Shown: positions 1 to 8,025 of the stretch, in pieces
How positions within the stretch are numbered: position 1 is the first letter of the stretch
Layout of the letters: each line of letters begins with the position of its first letter
Assembly: GCA_964523675.1 (NCBI GenBank)
Contig: CAZFZT010000017.1
Location: 1-43,742 of the forward strand
Length of the DNA stretch: 43,742 nt
From: CAZFZT01 sp964523675
Lineage (GTDB): Bacteria > Planctomycetota > Phycisphaerae > Phycisphaerales > SM1A02
Reading direction: 5' to 3'
The notes under the pieces: generated by a model
The model's input: only the letters and a program-made list of their open reading frames with translations
Databases searched by the model: none
What the model was told of the DNA's origin: nothing
Made by a program: the position numbers and the translations under genes

Positions 1-725
1 AAGTGAACCATCGACCATGCCTGCTGGTATTGCAGCGACGCACTGCCGCCATGGACCGCGCCGTTCCATCGGCCCTGATCCATCGTGAGCAAGTCGCGGA
101 ACGGGATATGGTTGTCCTCGCGCACGGCTTCCTGCACCGCTTCGAGAATGCGCGGCTTGGATTGGCCGATGACCATGGTGCGTCCCACTATGACCGCCTC
201 CCCGAAGAACTCAGCCAGCCCTTCGTTCACCCATGGCGGCAGGTCATGGCCGAAGCGGCTGTAGGCAAACTGATGAAAACCCTCGTGCTGAAGCACATGC
301 AGCACGCGCTGTTTGGGCAGGTCTTCGGTCCAGAACGCCAGTGTGCCGGCATGCGGCATAAACACTCCGCCGGTTCCCATCGCGTTGACGTTGAATCGCG
401 AACCAAGCGTGGCGAGATAATCGTCCCGGCTCTTGAAGATGAGCACATCGAGTTGGTCCGGCATGCGCTTGGGCAGCGAGCCCAAACGCTTGTTGTACGC
501 TTCGTACATGAGGTCGAGATGCCGCGCCAACTCACGCGCTTCGTCCGGCGGTAGGTCACTCTTGATCCAGTAATGCCGAGACTCGCCGTACTTGGCGTGA
601 TCCCACCATGCGGTCTCGTTAGCGCCGCGGTCACGGTCGCGAGCGTGATCCTGCGCGCCGGCGAAAGCGCTAAGCAGGGCGATCGCCAATGCGGCAGATG
701 CGTACCGGAGGCATTGCGGACTCAT
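1..725 (-). CDS. secreted DUF1570-like gluzincin-type peptidase, 3' end cut by window edge
   Basis: Open frame running off the left edge; about 241 residues are visible. It starts with a short signal peptide (hydrophobic stretch about residues 9-23, then A-G-A before QDHAR). The mature part holds the zinc-protease signature HEGFHQF, followed about 20 residues later by NEGLAEFF, which gives the HExxH...E arrangement of gluzincins. This layout, in a secreted protein of otherwise unremarkable sequence, resembles the DUF1570 family common in planctomycetes. Likely role is an envelope or extracellular peptidase; the substrate is unknown. The ATG at 725 is chosen because a TACAAT hexamer lies exactly 6 nt upstream with no Shine-Dalgarno, which fits a leaderless transcript, and because it gives a complete signal peptide. 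The C-terminal part lies outside the window. Confidence 0.75.
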   Translation of the reverse strand, partial: MSPQCLRYASAALAIALLSAFAGAQDHARDRDRGANETAWWDHAKYGESRHYWIKSDLPPDEARELARHLDLMYEAYNKRLGSLPKRMPDQLDVLIFKSRDDYLATLGSRFNVNAMGTGGVFMPHAGTLAFWTEDLPKQRVLHVLQHEGFHQFAYSRFGHDLPPWVNEGLAEFFGEAVIVGRTMVIGQSKPRILEAVQEAVREDNHIPFRDLLTMDQGRWNGAVHGGSASLQYQQAWSMVH

Positions 726-737
726 GCACGCATTGTA
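726..737 (-). promoter_or_regulatory. -10 element of a leaderless promoter for the 725(-) gene
   Basis: TACAAT (732-737 on the minus strand), then a 6-nt spacer, then ATG at 725. No Shine-Dalgarno is present. No convincing -35 is seen at 16-18 nt. Confidence 0.55.
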
Positions 738-762
738 AAGCCACTCGGAGCGGCGTGTCTGC

Positions 763-798
763 AAAAATGGCTCAGGCGGCTAACGCCGCCCGAGCCAT
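763..798 (-). terminator. Rho-independent terminator, minus-strand orientation, no matching upstream gene
   Basis: Inverted repeat 767-780 / 785-798 (14-bp arms, one mismatch, TAAC loop). On the minus strand it is followed directly by a run of five T (plus-strand A at 763-767). In that orientation it would end a transcript coming from about 800-1180, where I find no convincing minus-strand gene. It lies just upstream of the leaderless promoter of the 725(-) gene, so it may simply insulate that gene, or it may end a small RNA. Confidence 0.55.
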
Positions 799-1183
799 AT
801 GGGGGAAAGGAGAAGGTCGATGCGTATTCGTTTCGGGTGGTGTTGCCGATCCAGCTTCCCGGGAACAACAGATCATATGCCTGTTCATCGTTCTAACGAA
901 GGAGCGGACCCGAATGTTTCATCAAGTTCTCAAGTTTTTCGCGTGTGAGATTCCTACGGATGCAGGCAGATTAGGTTGAAATCGCACATCTGGCTTGTGG
1001 CTCCAAAAACGCATAGATGCGCCTGCCGCCCTCGTGCGTCAGAAATGCCTGTTCATTGGCTATGAGGGCGGTGGATTCCATGGTTCTGGTGCTGGCAGTG
1101 CGTGCGCCTGCGATGCGCGCCGGCGCGAATCAGCAACTTCGCTGCCGCGCTATCATCCCTCGGGATCAGTCGGATGCACCCCT
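799..1183. other. non-coding region between divergent genes
   Basis: I see no long gene here. On the plus strand a 21-codon ORF (914-979, starting MFHQVLKFFACE) follows a GAAGGAG at 898-904, which is weak support only. TCAAGTTC/TCAAGTTT at 923-938 is a short direct repeat. TATCAT at 1151-1156 could be a -10 for the gene starting at 1184, giving a leader of about 20 nt. Confidence 0.35.
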
Positions 1184-3346
1184 ATGCGAAGCGCACTGAA
1201 GCAGACGATCAACAGGGCTCGGCGGCGCGAGGCAATGACTGCGGTTTCGATGCACGCGGGCCGCGCTTTCGCAGTTGCAGTGAGTGCCGGATTCGTTGTG
1301 CTAGTTGGTTCTCGCGCGTGCGGCTTTGACCTGCCGCTGGTGATTTACCCGGCCATCTCGCTGGCTGGGCTCGTCATTGGCGCCCTTCGTGGCTGGATGG
1401 AGTTGCCGGCGGCCTTTGATGTCGCGCTGCAGCTTGATCGCGCCATGCGGCTGCGCGATCGCCTGGCGACAGCTTACGCGCTTCAGGCCGCACCGCTGGC
1501 CGGGCCGATAGCTTCACAAACTCGTCATGATGAAGACTTTGCAGCACTCGTAAGGGAACAGGGCGAACATCTCGCAGCCAGGGTCGATGTGCGATCGCTC
1601 GCGCCCCTTCGGATCGGTCCGGCTTGGGGGGTGGGTGCTGGGTTCGTCATTGCGACCGTACTGGCAGCTTTGTACATGCCAGTGCTGGCATGGGGGCAAC
1701 CAGTTCAAGACGCGGCTATTGCTGCGGCTGAGGATGATCGAGCTGCGCAAGAGCGCCAGCAGTTTCAGCACGAGGTAGAGCAAATCGCGCAGGATCTACG
1801 CGACGATGCAGAGCTTTCGCAGTTGCCGGACGCGGCAGAAGAGCTTGCAGCGCTGGACCGATTGGCCGAGCAGTTGGCTCAAGGAGACGGGAACCCGGAC
1901 GAGATTCGCAAAGCCCGCGACGAGGCCGCAGCACGGCTTCATGAGTTGGCTGACCAATTGAATGAACAGGCACGTCGGGATAGGGAGGCCGCTGAGCGGC
2001 TCGCTGAGCAATTCGCAGGCATAGAGCCGCCGGAGAACCGGCCGATGTCCGCTCAGGAGTTTGATGAAGCGCTACGGCGGGGCGAGTTCGGAGCAGCAGC
2101 GGAAGCGCTCCAGGATCGGCTCGATCGTTCGAGGGAGATGGACGAACGTGAGCGGGAGCATCTGGCGCGGCATTTGCGCGAGACTGCCGACCAGGCCGAG
2201 CTGATCGCAGCTGAGGAAGAGGCGGAGTTTGCTGAACGCATCGCGCAGATGGAGCAGTTAATGCGCGAGCTTGGAATTGAAGACGAAGTGCTGCGCGATG
2301 CACTTGAAGGCGACGATGAAGCGCAGCGCAAGGCAATGGAGCAGATGGAGCAGCTCGCAGGGGAAGAAGCTGCGGAACAGCTTCGGCGTGAGCTTGAGCG
2401 ACTGCAGGAGGAGCGCGATTTGAAAGAGGAGGTTGAGCGCGATCTTTCACAACTGAATGATGCGCTGCGCGAGGCCGCAGATCAACTCGACCATGCAGGC
2501 GATCCGCAGGAAGAGATTGACCAACGGCAACAAGATCGTGTCGATCCAACTGAACAGGAGGGTCAGTCGGAGGACGAACCGCGATCGCAGCGCGACGAGC
2601 CGTCACAGCAACAAGAGCAGCAACAAGGAACACCGCAAGAACAGCAACAGCAGGGGCAGGAACAGCAGCAACGCCAAGAGCAGACGCAACGTCAGTCACG
2701 CAGCGCGGCGGAAGAGCAGGGGAGTGATCAGCCCCAGGACGTCCGTGCGCCTGCGATGGAGGAGAACCAGGATCCTTCGGGCGAGGGAAGCCCACAGGAG
2801 CAGGGACTGCAGCAGCGGAACGAGGGCCAGCATGGGGCGCAAGAGCAGCGCCGTTCTCCGGCCGATGCGCTGCGCGAGGTTGAGCAGCGACGCCAACAGG
2901 CGCAGCGGCGGCAGCAGGCCGCGGAGCGTGCGCGCGAGCGGGCAAACGAGTTCACTGATTCGCAACCACAGCAGGATGGACAATCCGATCCGCAGCGCGC
3001 ACTCGAACGCCAACTTACGAGCGACCGGTCGGGCGGTGAAGACGGGATCGGCGAAGGCGCCTCTGATCGCAGCCGCAATCTTGATGCGCAGCGGCATCAG
3101 GCCCAGACAGAGGACATCGATGTGAGGGAGCCGGACGAAGACCCCGGCCGCGTGGTCGCCGAATGGTTCGATGATGAGCAGTTCGCAGCAGATCCCGACG
3201 TTCGCCGCACGCAGATCGAGCGCCGGGTGCGCGAAGCGCGCCGGATTGCTGAACGCGCGGTTGAGGATGCAGCCGTCCCCGCACGCTATCACGATTTCAT
3301 CCGCCGCTACTTCCGCCGATTCGCCGAGCCCGAGCGAGCAGACTGA
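1184..3346 (+). CDS. DUF4175-like membrane protein with long coiled coil and Gln-rich tail
   Basis: 720 residues. Three hydrophobic segments (about 27-46, 49-68 and 148-168) are followed by a long acidic, Ala/Glu/Gln/Arg-rich coiled coil (about 180-500), a Gln-rich stretch (about 500-600) and a charged C-terminus ending near YHDFIRRYFRRFAEPE. The segment LDRAMRLRDRLATAYAL between the hairpin and the third membrane segment matches a recurring motif of DUF4175-type proteins in bacterial Bat/aerotolerance-like loci; I recall this rather than having searched it. The next large gene is a VWA-domain membrane protein, the usual partner. The start is the ATG at 1184, because it leaves an R/K-rich N-terminus before the first membrane segment; the open frame further upstream looks non-coding. 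No moxR or DUF58 gene precedes it here. Likely a periplasmic scaffold partner of the VWA protein; function unproven. Confidence 0.75.
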   Translation: MRSALKQTINRARRREAMTAVSMHAGRAFAVAVSAGFVVLVGSRACGFDLPLVIYPAISLAGLVIGALRGWMELPAAFDVALQLDRAMRLRDRLATAYALQAAPLAGPIASQTRHDEDFAALVREQGEHLAARVDVRSLAPLRIGPAWGVGAGFVIATVLAALYMPVLAWGQPVQDAAIAAAEDDRAAQERQQFQHEVEQIAQDLRDDAELSQLPDAAEELAALDRLAEQLAQGDGNPDEIRKARDEAAARLHELADQLNEQARRDREAAERLAEQFAGIEPPENRPMSAQEFDEALRRGEFGAAAEALQDRLDRSREMDEREREHLARHLRETADQAELIAAEEEAEFAERIAQMEQLMRELGIEDEVLRDALEGDDEAQRKAMEQMEQLAGEEAAEQLRRELERLQEERDLKEEVERDLSQLNDALREAADQLDHAGDPQEEIDQRQQDRVDPTEQEGQSEDEPRSQRDEPSQQQEQQQGTPQEQQQQGQEQQQRQEQTQRQSRSAAEEQGSDQPQDVRAPAMEENQDPSGEGSPQEQGLQQRNEGQHGAQEQRRSPADALREVEQRRQQAQRRQQAAERARERANEFTDSQPQQDGQSDPQRALERQLTSDRSGGEDGIGEGASDRSRNLDAQRHQAQTEDIDVREPDEDPGRVVAEWFDDEQFAADPDVRRTQIERRVREARRIAERAVEDAAVPARYHDFIRRYFRRFAEPERAD

Positions 3347-3579
3347 TGCAAGCCCGTGAACTTGCGCCGACCATGGAGAAAGTAGCGGCACCACGTCTGT
3401 ATGTAGCGGCGGGCGCGGGCGTTCCGTATGCAGGAACACGGTGCGGGCAGACGTCCGCAACCCCCTCGCCGATACGATTGAACTGGACCGGTTCTCGTGC
3501 AACTGTCCGCCTCACTTTCAGATTCACATCCGGCTCCATCCCATGCTTCTTCACGGCTCATCGTCCGGTGTACTCCTAG
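3346..3579 (+). CDS. possible 77-residue coupled ORF
   Basis: This ORF exactly fills the gap between the two large genes. Its ATG overlaps the TGA of the upstream gene by one base, and its TAG at 3577-3579 touches the ATG at 3580. It is in the same frame as the downstream VWA gene, separated only by that amber codon. The product (begins MQARELAPTMEKVAAPRLYV) has no recognisable domain, signal peptide or membrane segment. The next gene has no Shine-Dalgarno, so translation of this ORF could feed re-initiation at 3580. It could equally be a chance open frame in GC-rich DNA. Confidence 0.3.
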   Translation: MQARELAPTMEKVAAPRLYVAAGAGVPYAGTRCGQTSATPSPIRLNWTGSRATVRLTFRFTSGSIPCFFTAHRPVYS

Positions 3580-6500
3580 ATGTTCAACCTTCGCTTTGAA
3601 CAACCCGCGCTGCTGTTTGTCGCGCTGCTTGCGCTGCCGCTGCTGTGGTTGGGCTTGCGCACGCTCGCACATGTGGAACCGGTGCGGCGGTGGACGATAC
3701 TCACGCTCCGCACCCTTCTCATCGTGCTGATTGCAGGCATGCTGGCTGGACCTCATGCAGTGCAAGAGCACGATCATCTCACAGTGGTCGCGCTCGTTGA
3801 CGTGAGCGGTTCGGTGCGGCGGTTCGCGGATCTGCCAACACCGCCTGACGCTGCCGGGAGAACCAACATCAATGCGCTGCGGTATTGGCTGACCGGGGCG
3901 GTAGAACGAAGGCCCGGCGATCGTTTCGGGATTGTCGCATTTGATGGTCAGGCCATCGTCGCCACCGCTCCAACGCGCGGCACATGGCTGGCTGACAACA
4001 TCGATTTGCCCATGCGCGACGGGACCAATGTGGCCGATGCCATTCGGCTTGGTCTTGCGACCCTGCCCGGCGATACGGCGGCGCGGCTTGTACTCATGAC
4101 GGATGGCAATCAAACGCTGGGCGATGCGCTCGAAGCGGCGCGCCAAGCCGTGGCTGCGGGCGGAACGTCGCGGCGCGTGCCCATCGACGTGTTGCCCATC
4201 AGCTATCGGATCGAGAACGACGTGCAGATCACCCGCGTCGAAGCGCCCCCCAATGCGCAGCCGGGCCAAACGATTACCGTGCGCATCATTATGGAAAGCG
4301 CAGCCGGCGCGACAGGCAATCTGACATTGCGACGCGAAGGCGAACCTGTCGATCTTTCGCCGAGTCAGCCCGGCCACACCCGCCGAATCAATGTGCCGCC
4401 GGGCCAATCAGTACACCTCGCACAGGTGACGCTTGGTCAGACGCCGATCAACCGCTTCCAAGCGGTCTTTGAGCCGGATGATCCGGAACAGGACGTGCTT
4501 GTGGAGAACAACCGCGCCGAAGCATTCACCGCTACCCCCAGTCGAGGCAGCGTGCTCGTCCTCCAGGCGACGGGAACTTCGGTCGGGACCGCAGACACAC
4601 ACGCGCTCGGGCGAATGCTCGGTGCTGCAGAGCTCCCGGTGACGGTGCAAAGCGCGCAATCGTTGCCGCACGATCTTCTTTCGCTTCAGAATTACGACTT
4701 GATCGTGCTCGACAATGTTCCGGCGTACGACCTCACGAGCGACCAACAACAATTGCTCGCCCATTATGTCGATCGGCTGGGCGGCGGCCTGCTGAAAATC
4801 GGGGGTGAACAGAGCTTCGGGGCCGGCGGATGGATGCGCACCCCGCTTGCGCAGGTTCTACCGCTCGAACTTGATCCGCCGCGCGAGCTGCGCGTTCCAT
4901 CAGCGGCATTGGTTCTCGTACTCGATCGCTCAGGTTCAATGAATCGGCCGGTCGGCGGCGCACGCGCCTCGCAGCAGGAGGTCGCCAACGAAGCGGCGTC
5001 CCTTGCGGTTGAATCGCTCCACTCGGACACCTACATCGGCGTCGTGGCCTTCGATCACATGCCTGAGCGGCTCGTGCCATTGCGGCTCAATGACGATCCC
5101 GACGAGATCATCGACGTCATCACGACGATACAGCCGATGGGCGGCACGCGCATTGAGCCGGCGCTGCGGCTGGCGCATGAGATGCTGCGCGGTCTGCCCG
5201 AAGTTCCAAACCGTCACATTCTTCTGCTCACGGACGGCTTGTCGCAGGATCCGGGGATTGATGAATTCATTGCAACCGCTGCCAGCGACAAGGTCAAGGT
5301 GACGACCATCGGCATCGGCGACCACATCGATGACGCGCAACTCCAGCGCGTTGCGGAAGGGACAGGCAGCGTCTTTCATCACGTGCGCAATCCGAGACTG
5401 CTCCCGCGCGTCCTTGTCGATACGGTGCAGGAGTTCAACAAGCCGCTCATCAAGGAAGGGGAGTTTCGGCCGATGACGCGGCCGACCGGTTCAGCATTAG
5501 CTGTCGGCATGGATGAGGCGCCTCCGCTCCGCGGCATCGTCATCACCGCGCCACGTGCAGACCGCACAGTCATGCTGGAAATGGTTCATCCGGACGGGGA
5601 GCCGCTGCTCGCACATTGGCAGGCGGGACTTGGGCGCGTCGCTGCGTTCACGAGCGATCTGGATGGCCCATGGTCGCGCGCATGGGCCGATTGGCCGGGC
5701 GCGCAGGCGTTCTGGACGCAGCTCGTGAGAACGATCGCGCGGCCGAGCGTTTCGAGAGAGACAGAGATGATCACGATCATTGAAGATGATCGGCTCCACA
5801 TCACGCTTGAGGCCGCAGGCGGAGCGGCGATCGATGCGGATGATGAAGCGGGAGACGCGCAGACAGCGACTGCACGCTCCCGCTTTATGAACTATCTCAC
5901 GGTGGAGGGCACGGTATATCTGCCCAGCGGAGAGACGCAGACCGTACGGCTGCGACAGACCGCGCCGGGACGGTATGAAGCGGACATTGCGGCGACCGAG
6001 GCGGGTAGTTACATCGTGGCGCTGAGTCCGCGGCAGGGGGCGCGGCAGCTTGCGCCGGTGATTGGCGGGGCCAGCCGCGCGACCAGTGATGAGTTTCGAC
6101 GTCTGGAGTCCGATGTTGCGCTGCTCCGTGAGATCGCGCAGACGACCGGGGGGCGCATATTGAGCGTTGACTCGCCAGCGGAGGCGCAGCTGTTTGATCG
6201 CAGTGGGATGCCTCGCAGCGCCTCACTGCTGCCCGCGTGGCGCTCGATTCTGTGGTGGGTGATCCTGCTGCTCCTGCTTGATGTTGCAGCTCGGCGATTG
6301 GCGTGGGATTGGCCACTGGTGAAGCGCGGCTTGCTGGCAGCGATTGCTCAGGTTGCGCCTTCGCGTGTGAAGGGTGAACGAGCGCTTGCCACCCTTGGTG
6401 GCCTGCAGGATGTCACCGCTCGGGCAGAGGTGCAGCGACAGCGCCAGCAACAAGGCGTCCAGCCGTTGAAGGGGAGCGGAGAGATGGTGCCGCCTCGCGC

Positions 6501-6822
6501 GCGAGTTGCGGACGCGGCCGATGTACCCGAACCGCGTCGTGAAGATACCTCGGCGCGCTCGAAGAAGCCGTCAGTCGAGCCGGCAATGCCGAAGAAGTCG
6601 GCCCCCGACCCTGACCGGGTCAGCTCTGCGCTTGATGCACTTCTCGGTCGCAGCGGGCGAAAGGAACAGGAGAAGCCCGCTGCTGCCTCGCCGAAATCAT
6701 CCTCCTCATCGCCAACCACACAGCCGCCAAAACCTGAAGATGAGCAGTCTTCGCCGACTCGCAGCAGCTTGCTGGCCGCCAAACGTCGAGCCCGCGAGCA
6801 ACTTGATCGGGACAAGCCGTAA
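3580..6822 (+). CDS. double-VWA membrane protein with glutamine-amidotransferase-like domain (Bat-like)
   Basis: 1080 residues. The N-terminus has the two-helix pattern of BatA-like proteins (about 8-29 and 38-57). VWA domain 1 begins near 66 with MIDAS-like DVSGS at 74-78. A class I GATase-like fold lies near 320-430 (LIVLDNVPAY, GGGLLKIGG). VWA domain 2 begins near 443 with a canonical MIDAS, DRSGSMN (449-455), and TDG later. A membrane helix near 888-908 is followed by a long charged Ser/Pro/Lys tail. The VWA domains should face the periplasm and bind divalent metal and protein partners. The first VWA has an imperfect MIDAS (DVSGSVR) compared with the second. The gene sits after the DUF4175-like gene, an arrangement known from Bat-type operons, but no moxR-type ATPase is in the window. 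The start is the ATG directly after a TAG; no Shine-Dalgarno is visible. Confidence 0.85.
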   Translation: MFNLRFEQPALLFVALLALPLLWLGLRTLAHVEPVRRWTILTLRTLLIVLIAGMLAGPHAVQEHDHLTVVALVDVSGSVRRFADLPTPPDAAGRTNINALRYWLTGAVERRPGDRFGIVAFDGQAIVATAPTRGTWLADNIDLPMRDGTNVADAIRLGLATLPGDTAARLVLMTDGNQTLGDALEAARQAVAAGGTSRRVPIDVLPISYRIENDVQITRVEAPPNAQPGQTITVRIIMESAAGATGNLTLRREGEPVDLSPSQPGHTRRINVPPGQSVHLAQVTLGQTPINRFQAVFEPDDPEQDVLVENNRAEAFTATPSRGSVLVLQATGTSVGTADTHALGRMLGAAELPVTVQSAQSLPHDLLSLQNYDLIVLDNVPAYDLTSDQQQLLAHYVDRLGGGLLKIGGEQSFGAGGWMRTPLAQVLPLELDPPRELRVPSAALVLVLDRSGSMNRPVGGARASQQEVANEAASLAVESLHSDTYIGVVAFDHMPERLVPLRLNDDPDEIIDVITTIQPMGGTRIEPALRLAHEMLRGLPEVPNRHILLLTDGLSQDPGIDEFIATAASDKVKVTTIGIGDHIDDAQLQRVAEGTGSVFHHVRNPRLLPRVLVDTVQEFNKPLIKEGEFRPMTRPTGSALAVGMDEAPPLRGIVITAPRADRTVMLEMVHPDGEPLLAHWQAGLGRVAAFTSDLDGPWSRAWADWPGAQAFWTQLVRTIARPSVSRETEMITIIEDDRLHITLEAAGGAAIDADDEAGDAQTATARSRFMNYLTVEGTVYLPSGETQTVRLRQTAPGRYEADIAATEAGSYIVALSPRQGARQLAPVIGGASRATSDEFRRLESDVALLREIAQTTGGRILSVDSPAEAQLFDRSGMPRSASLLPAWRSILWWVILLLLLDVAARRLAWDWPLVKRGLLAAIAQVAPSRVKGERALATLGGLQDVTARAEVQRQRQQQGVQPLKGSGEMVPPRARVADAADVPEPRREDTSARSKKPSVEPAMPKKSAPDPDRVSSALDALLGRSGRKEQEKPAAASPKSSSSSPTTQPPKPEDEQSSPTRSSLLAAKRRAREQLDRDKP

Positions 6823-6841
6823 GTCACCGCTGCGCGCCGGT

Positions 6842-6877
6842 TTGAGCGCAACCGCAGGTTCAACGTACACTCTGGGC
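6842..6877 (+). promoter_or_regulatory. leaderless promoter of the lipoprotein gene at 6878
   Basis: TTGAGC at 6842-6847, an 18-nt spacer, TACACT at 6866-6871, then 6 nt (CTGGGC) to the ATG at 6878. There is no Shine-Dalgarno. It lies just beyond the end of the VWA gene, so the lipoprotein pair can be transcribed on its own. Confidence 0.6.
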
Positions 6878-7480
6878 ATGCGATCCGTTATTGCAACGCT
6901 TCTCCTGATGCTGCTCACATGCGCTGGATGCGCTTCGAGGCCCGCTGCATCAGCGCTCGACCCGGTCGGAACGCCCCCAGAGGACTTTTCGATCGATCTG
7001 ACGATCCTCGCCGAAGCGCATCCCGGCGATAACTTGCCAGCCACCATCTACGCTCGGCCCAGCCGATTCGTCCTTTTCCCGGATGGGTCACTGCACTTCG
7101 GTGTGGATGAAGAATCGCGCGGGGCCGGTTGGCTGCCGGGTCTGACGCGGCGGTTGAACCGCGATCAAATGTCGCGCCTCTGGACACTCACCCGCAATCT
7201 CGGTTTGGCCGACGCGCAGCGCGCCGCAGAGCCGGTGAACTTTCGCTTGATTGAATCACAGCCGGGTGAGGTGCGATACCTCGCTGCCATCGCAGCACAC
7301 AATCAGCGATGGGCGTTTATCGATCACAAGCCGCTTGAAGGCGATGCTGATCCAGCAATGATTGCATTGATCGATGCCCTCGCAGCGCTGGCCTGGGCGG
7401 ATGATGGAACGCTTGGTGCGCCTCAACATTCGACACGCTACGACTTTGGCCCTGACCCTTATGCGAGGTATCGGCGATGA
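6878..7480 (+). CDS. lipoprotein of unknown function
   Basis: 200 residues. It begins with a lipoprotein signal peptide: basic start, hydrophobic core, lipobox ending L-L-T-C-A-G-C near residues 14-20. The mature part has a beta-rich look (RFVLFPDGSLHFGVDEES) and then a helical segment (LNRDQMSRLWTLTRN) reminiscent of planctomycete lipoproteins that compare a value against a threshold; no named family is recognised. The next gene overlaps it by 4 nt (ATGA) and encodes another lipoprotein with the same order of elements (signal, beta section, LTQQEISSLRTIL helix). The two are probably diverged paralogues co-translated in an operon and tethered to the envelope. The start is supported by the lipobox and by the TACACT-N6-ATG arrangement. 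Confidence 0.75.
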   Translation: MRSVIATLLLMLLTCAGCASRPAASALDPVGTPPEDFSIDLTILAEAHPGDNLPATIYARPSRFVLFPDGSLHFGVDEESRGAGWLPGLTRRLNRDQMSRLWTLTRNLGLADAQRAAEPVNFRLIESQPGEVRYLAAIAAHNQRWAFIDHKPLEGDADPAMIALIDALAALAWADDGTLGAPQHSTRYDFGPDPYARYRR

Positions 7481-7989
7481 TGCCGCGTGAGCAGCTCAGA
7501 AACCGGTCAGGCGCGATCGTCACGCTCTGCGCAACCGTGCTCTTTGCATTCATGTTGAACGGCTGCGCGTCGTCGCAGCGGGCAGGTGGCGACTCGATCG
7601 GCATCGCCCTTGATCTGCTGGTGGAACAGGACGACTCGATCGCGCTGTATCGAGTTGCGGATGATGGCACGATCTCATTCGCAGGCGGTTATGACGCGAG
7701 GATGAGGCGGTTCACGTGGACGGATGATTTGACGCAGCAGGAGATCAGCTCGCTGCGCACCATCCTTGAGGCGCGAATCTGGAATGATCGCCGTCGCGAT
7801 CGTGGCGAGGTGCGAGAGGGTGAGAGACGTTCGACCATTATGCTCCACGCGCCGCAGCGAAATCGGATCATTGTTCATGGCCAGCAGCCGCAAGAGGTTC
7901 AAGACCTGGAGGAGCTTCTCGTTGAAGCTGCCGCTCGTCGCTTCGAGCACGAGATCGAAGCGCTGCCGAAACCGGGACCGCTGCCGTAG
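7477..7989 (+). CDS. lipoprotein of unknown function, coupled to the preceding one
   Basis: 170 residues. The signal peptide runs to a lipobox, F-M-L-N-G-C, with the cysteine near residue 29. The mature sequence has a beta section (IALYRVADDGTISFAGGYD) followed by LTQQEISSLRTILEARIW, similar in position and character to LNRDQMSRLWTLTRN in the upstream lipoprotein. The 4-nt ATGA overlap with the upstream gene implies translational coupling. The start codon could be either ATG of the ATGATG pair at 7477/7480; the overlap favours 7477. No enzymatic motif is visible. Likely membrane-attached, with a shared role with its neighbour. Confidence 0.72.
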   Translation: MMPREQLRNRSGAIVTLCATVLFAFMLNGCASSQRAGGDSIGIALDLLVEQDDSIALYRVADDGTISFAGGYDARMRRFTWTDDLTQQEISSLRTILEARIWNDRRRDRGEVREGERRSTIMLHAPQRNRIIVHGQQPQEVQDLEELLVEAAARRFEHEIEALPKPGPLP

Positions 7990-8025
7990 CAGCTGGCGCG
8001 CTACAGTTTTCGCAAAAGGAGGCGC

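Noticed and set aside
2590..2700. CAG/CAA-rich tract as a microsatellite or CRISPR-like array
   Set aside because: It encodes the Gln-rich section of the coiled-coil protein; units are irregular and codon-based, with no spacers.
1716..2945. Long minus-strand open frame of 409 codons
   Set aside because: It is the antisense of the coiled-coil/Gln-rich gene; its Ala/Arg/Pro-rich product is the usual mirror of GC-rich, stop-poor repeat coding DNA, with no start signals.
3307..4407. Minus-strand open frame of 366 codons
   Set aside because: It overlaps the VWA gene, which has clear domains and MIDAS motifs on the plus strand; the minus product shows no motif.
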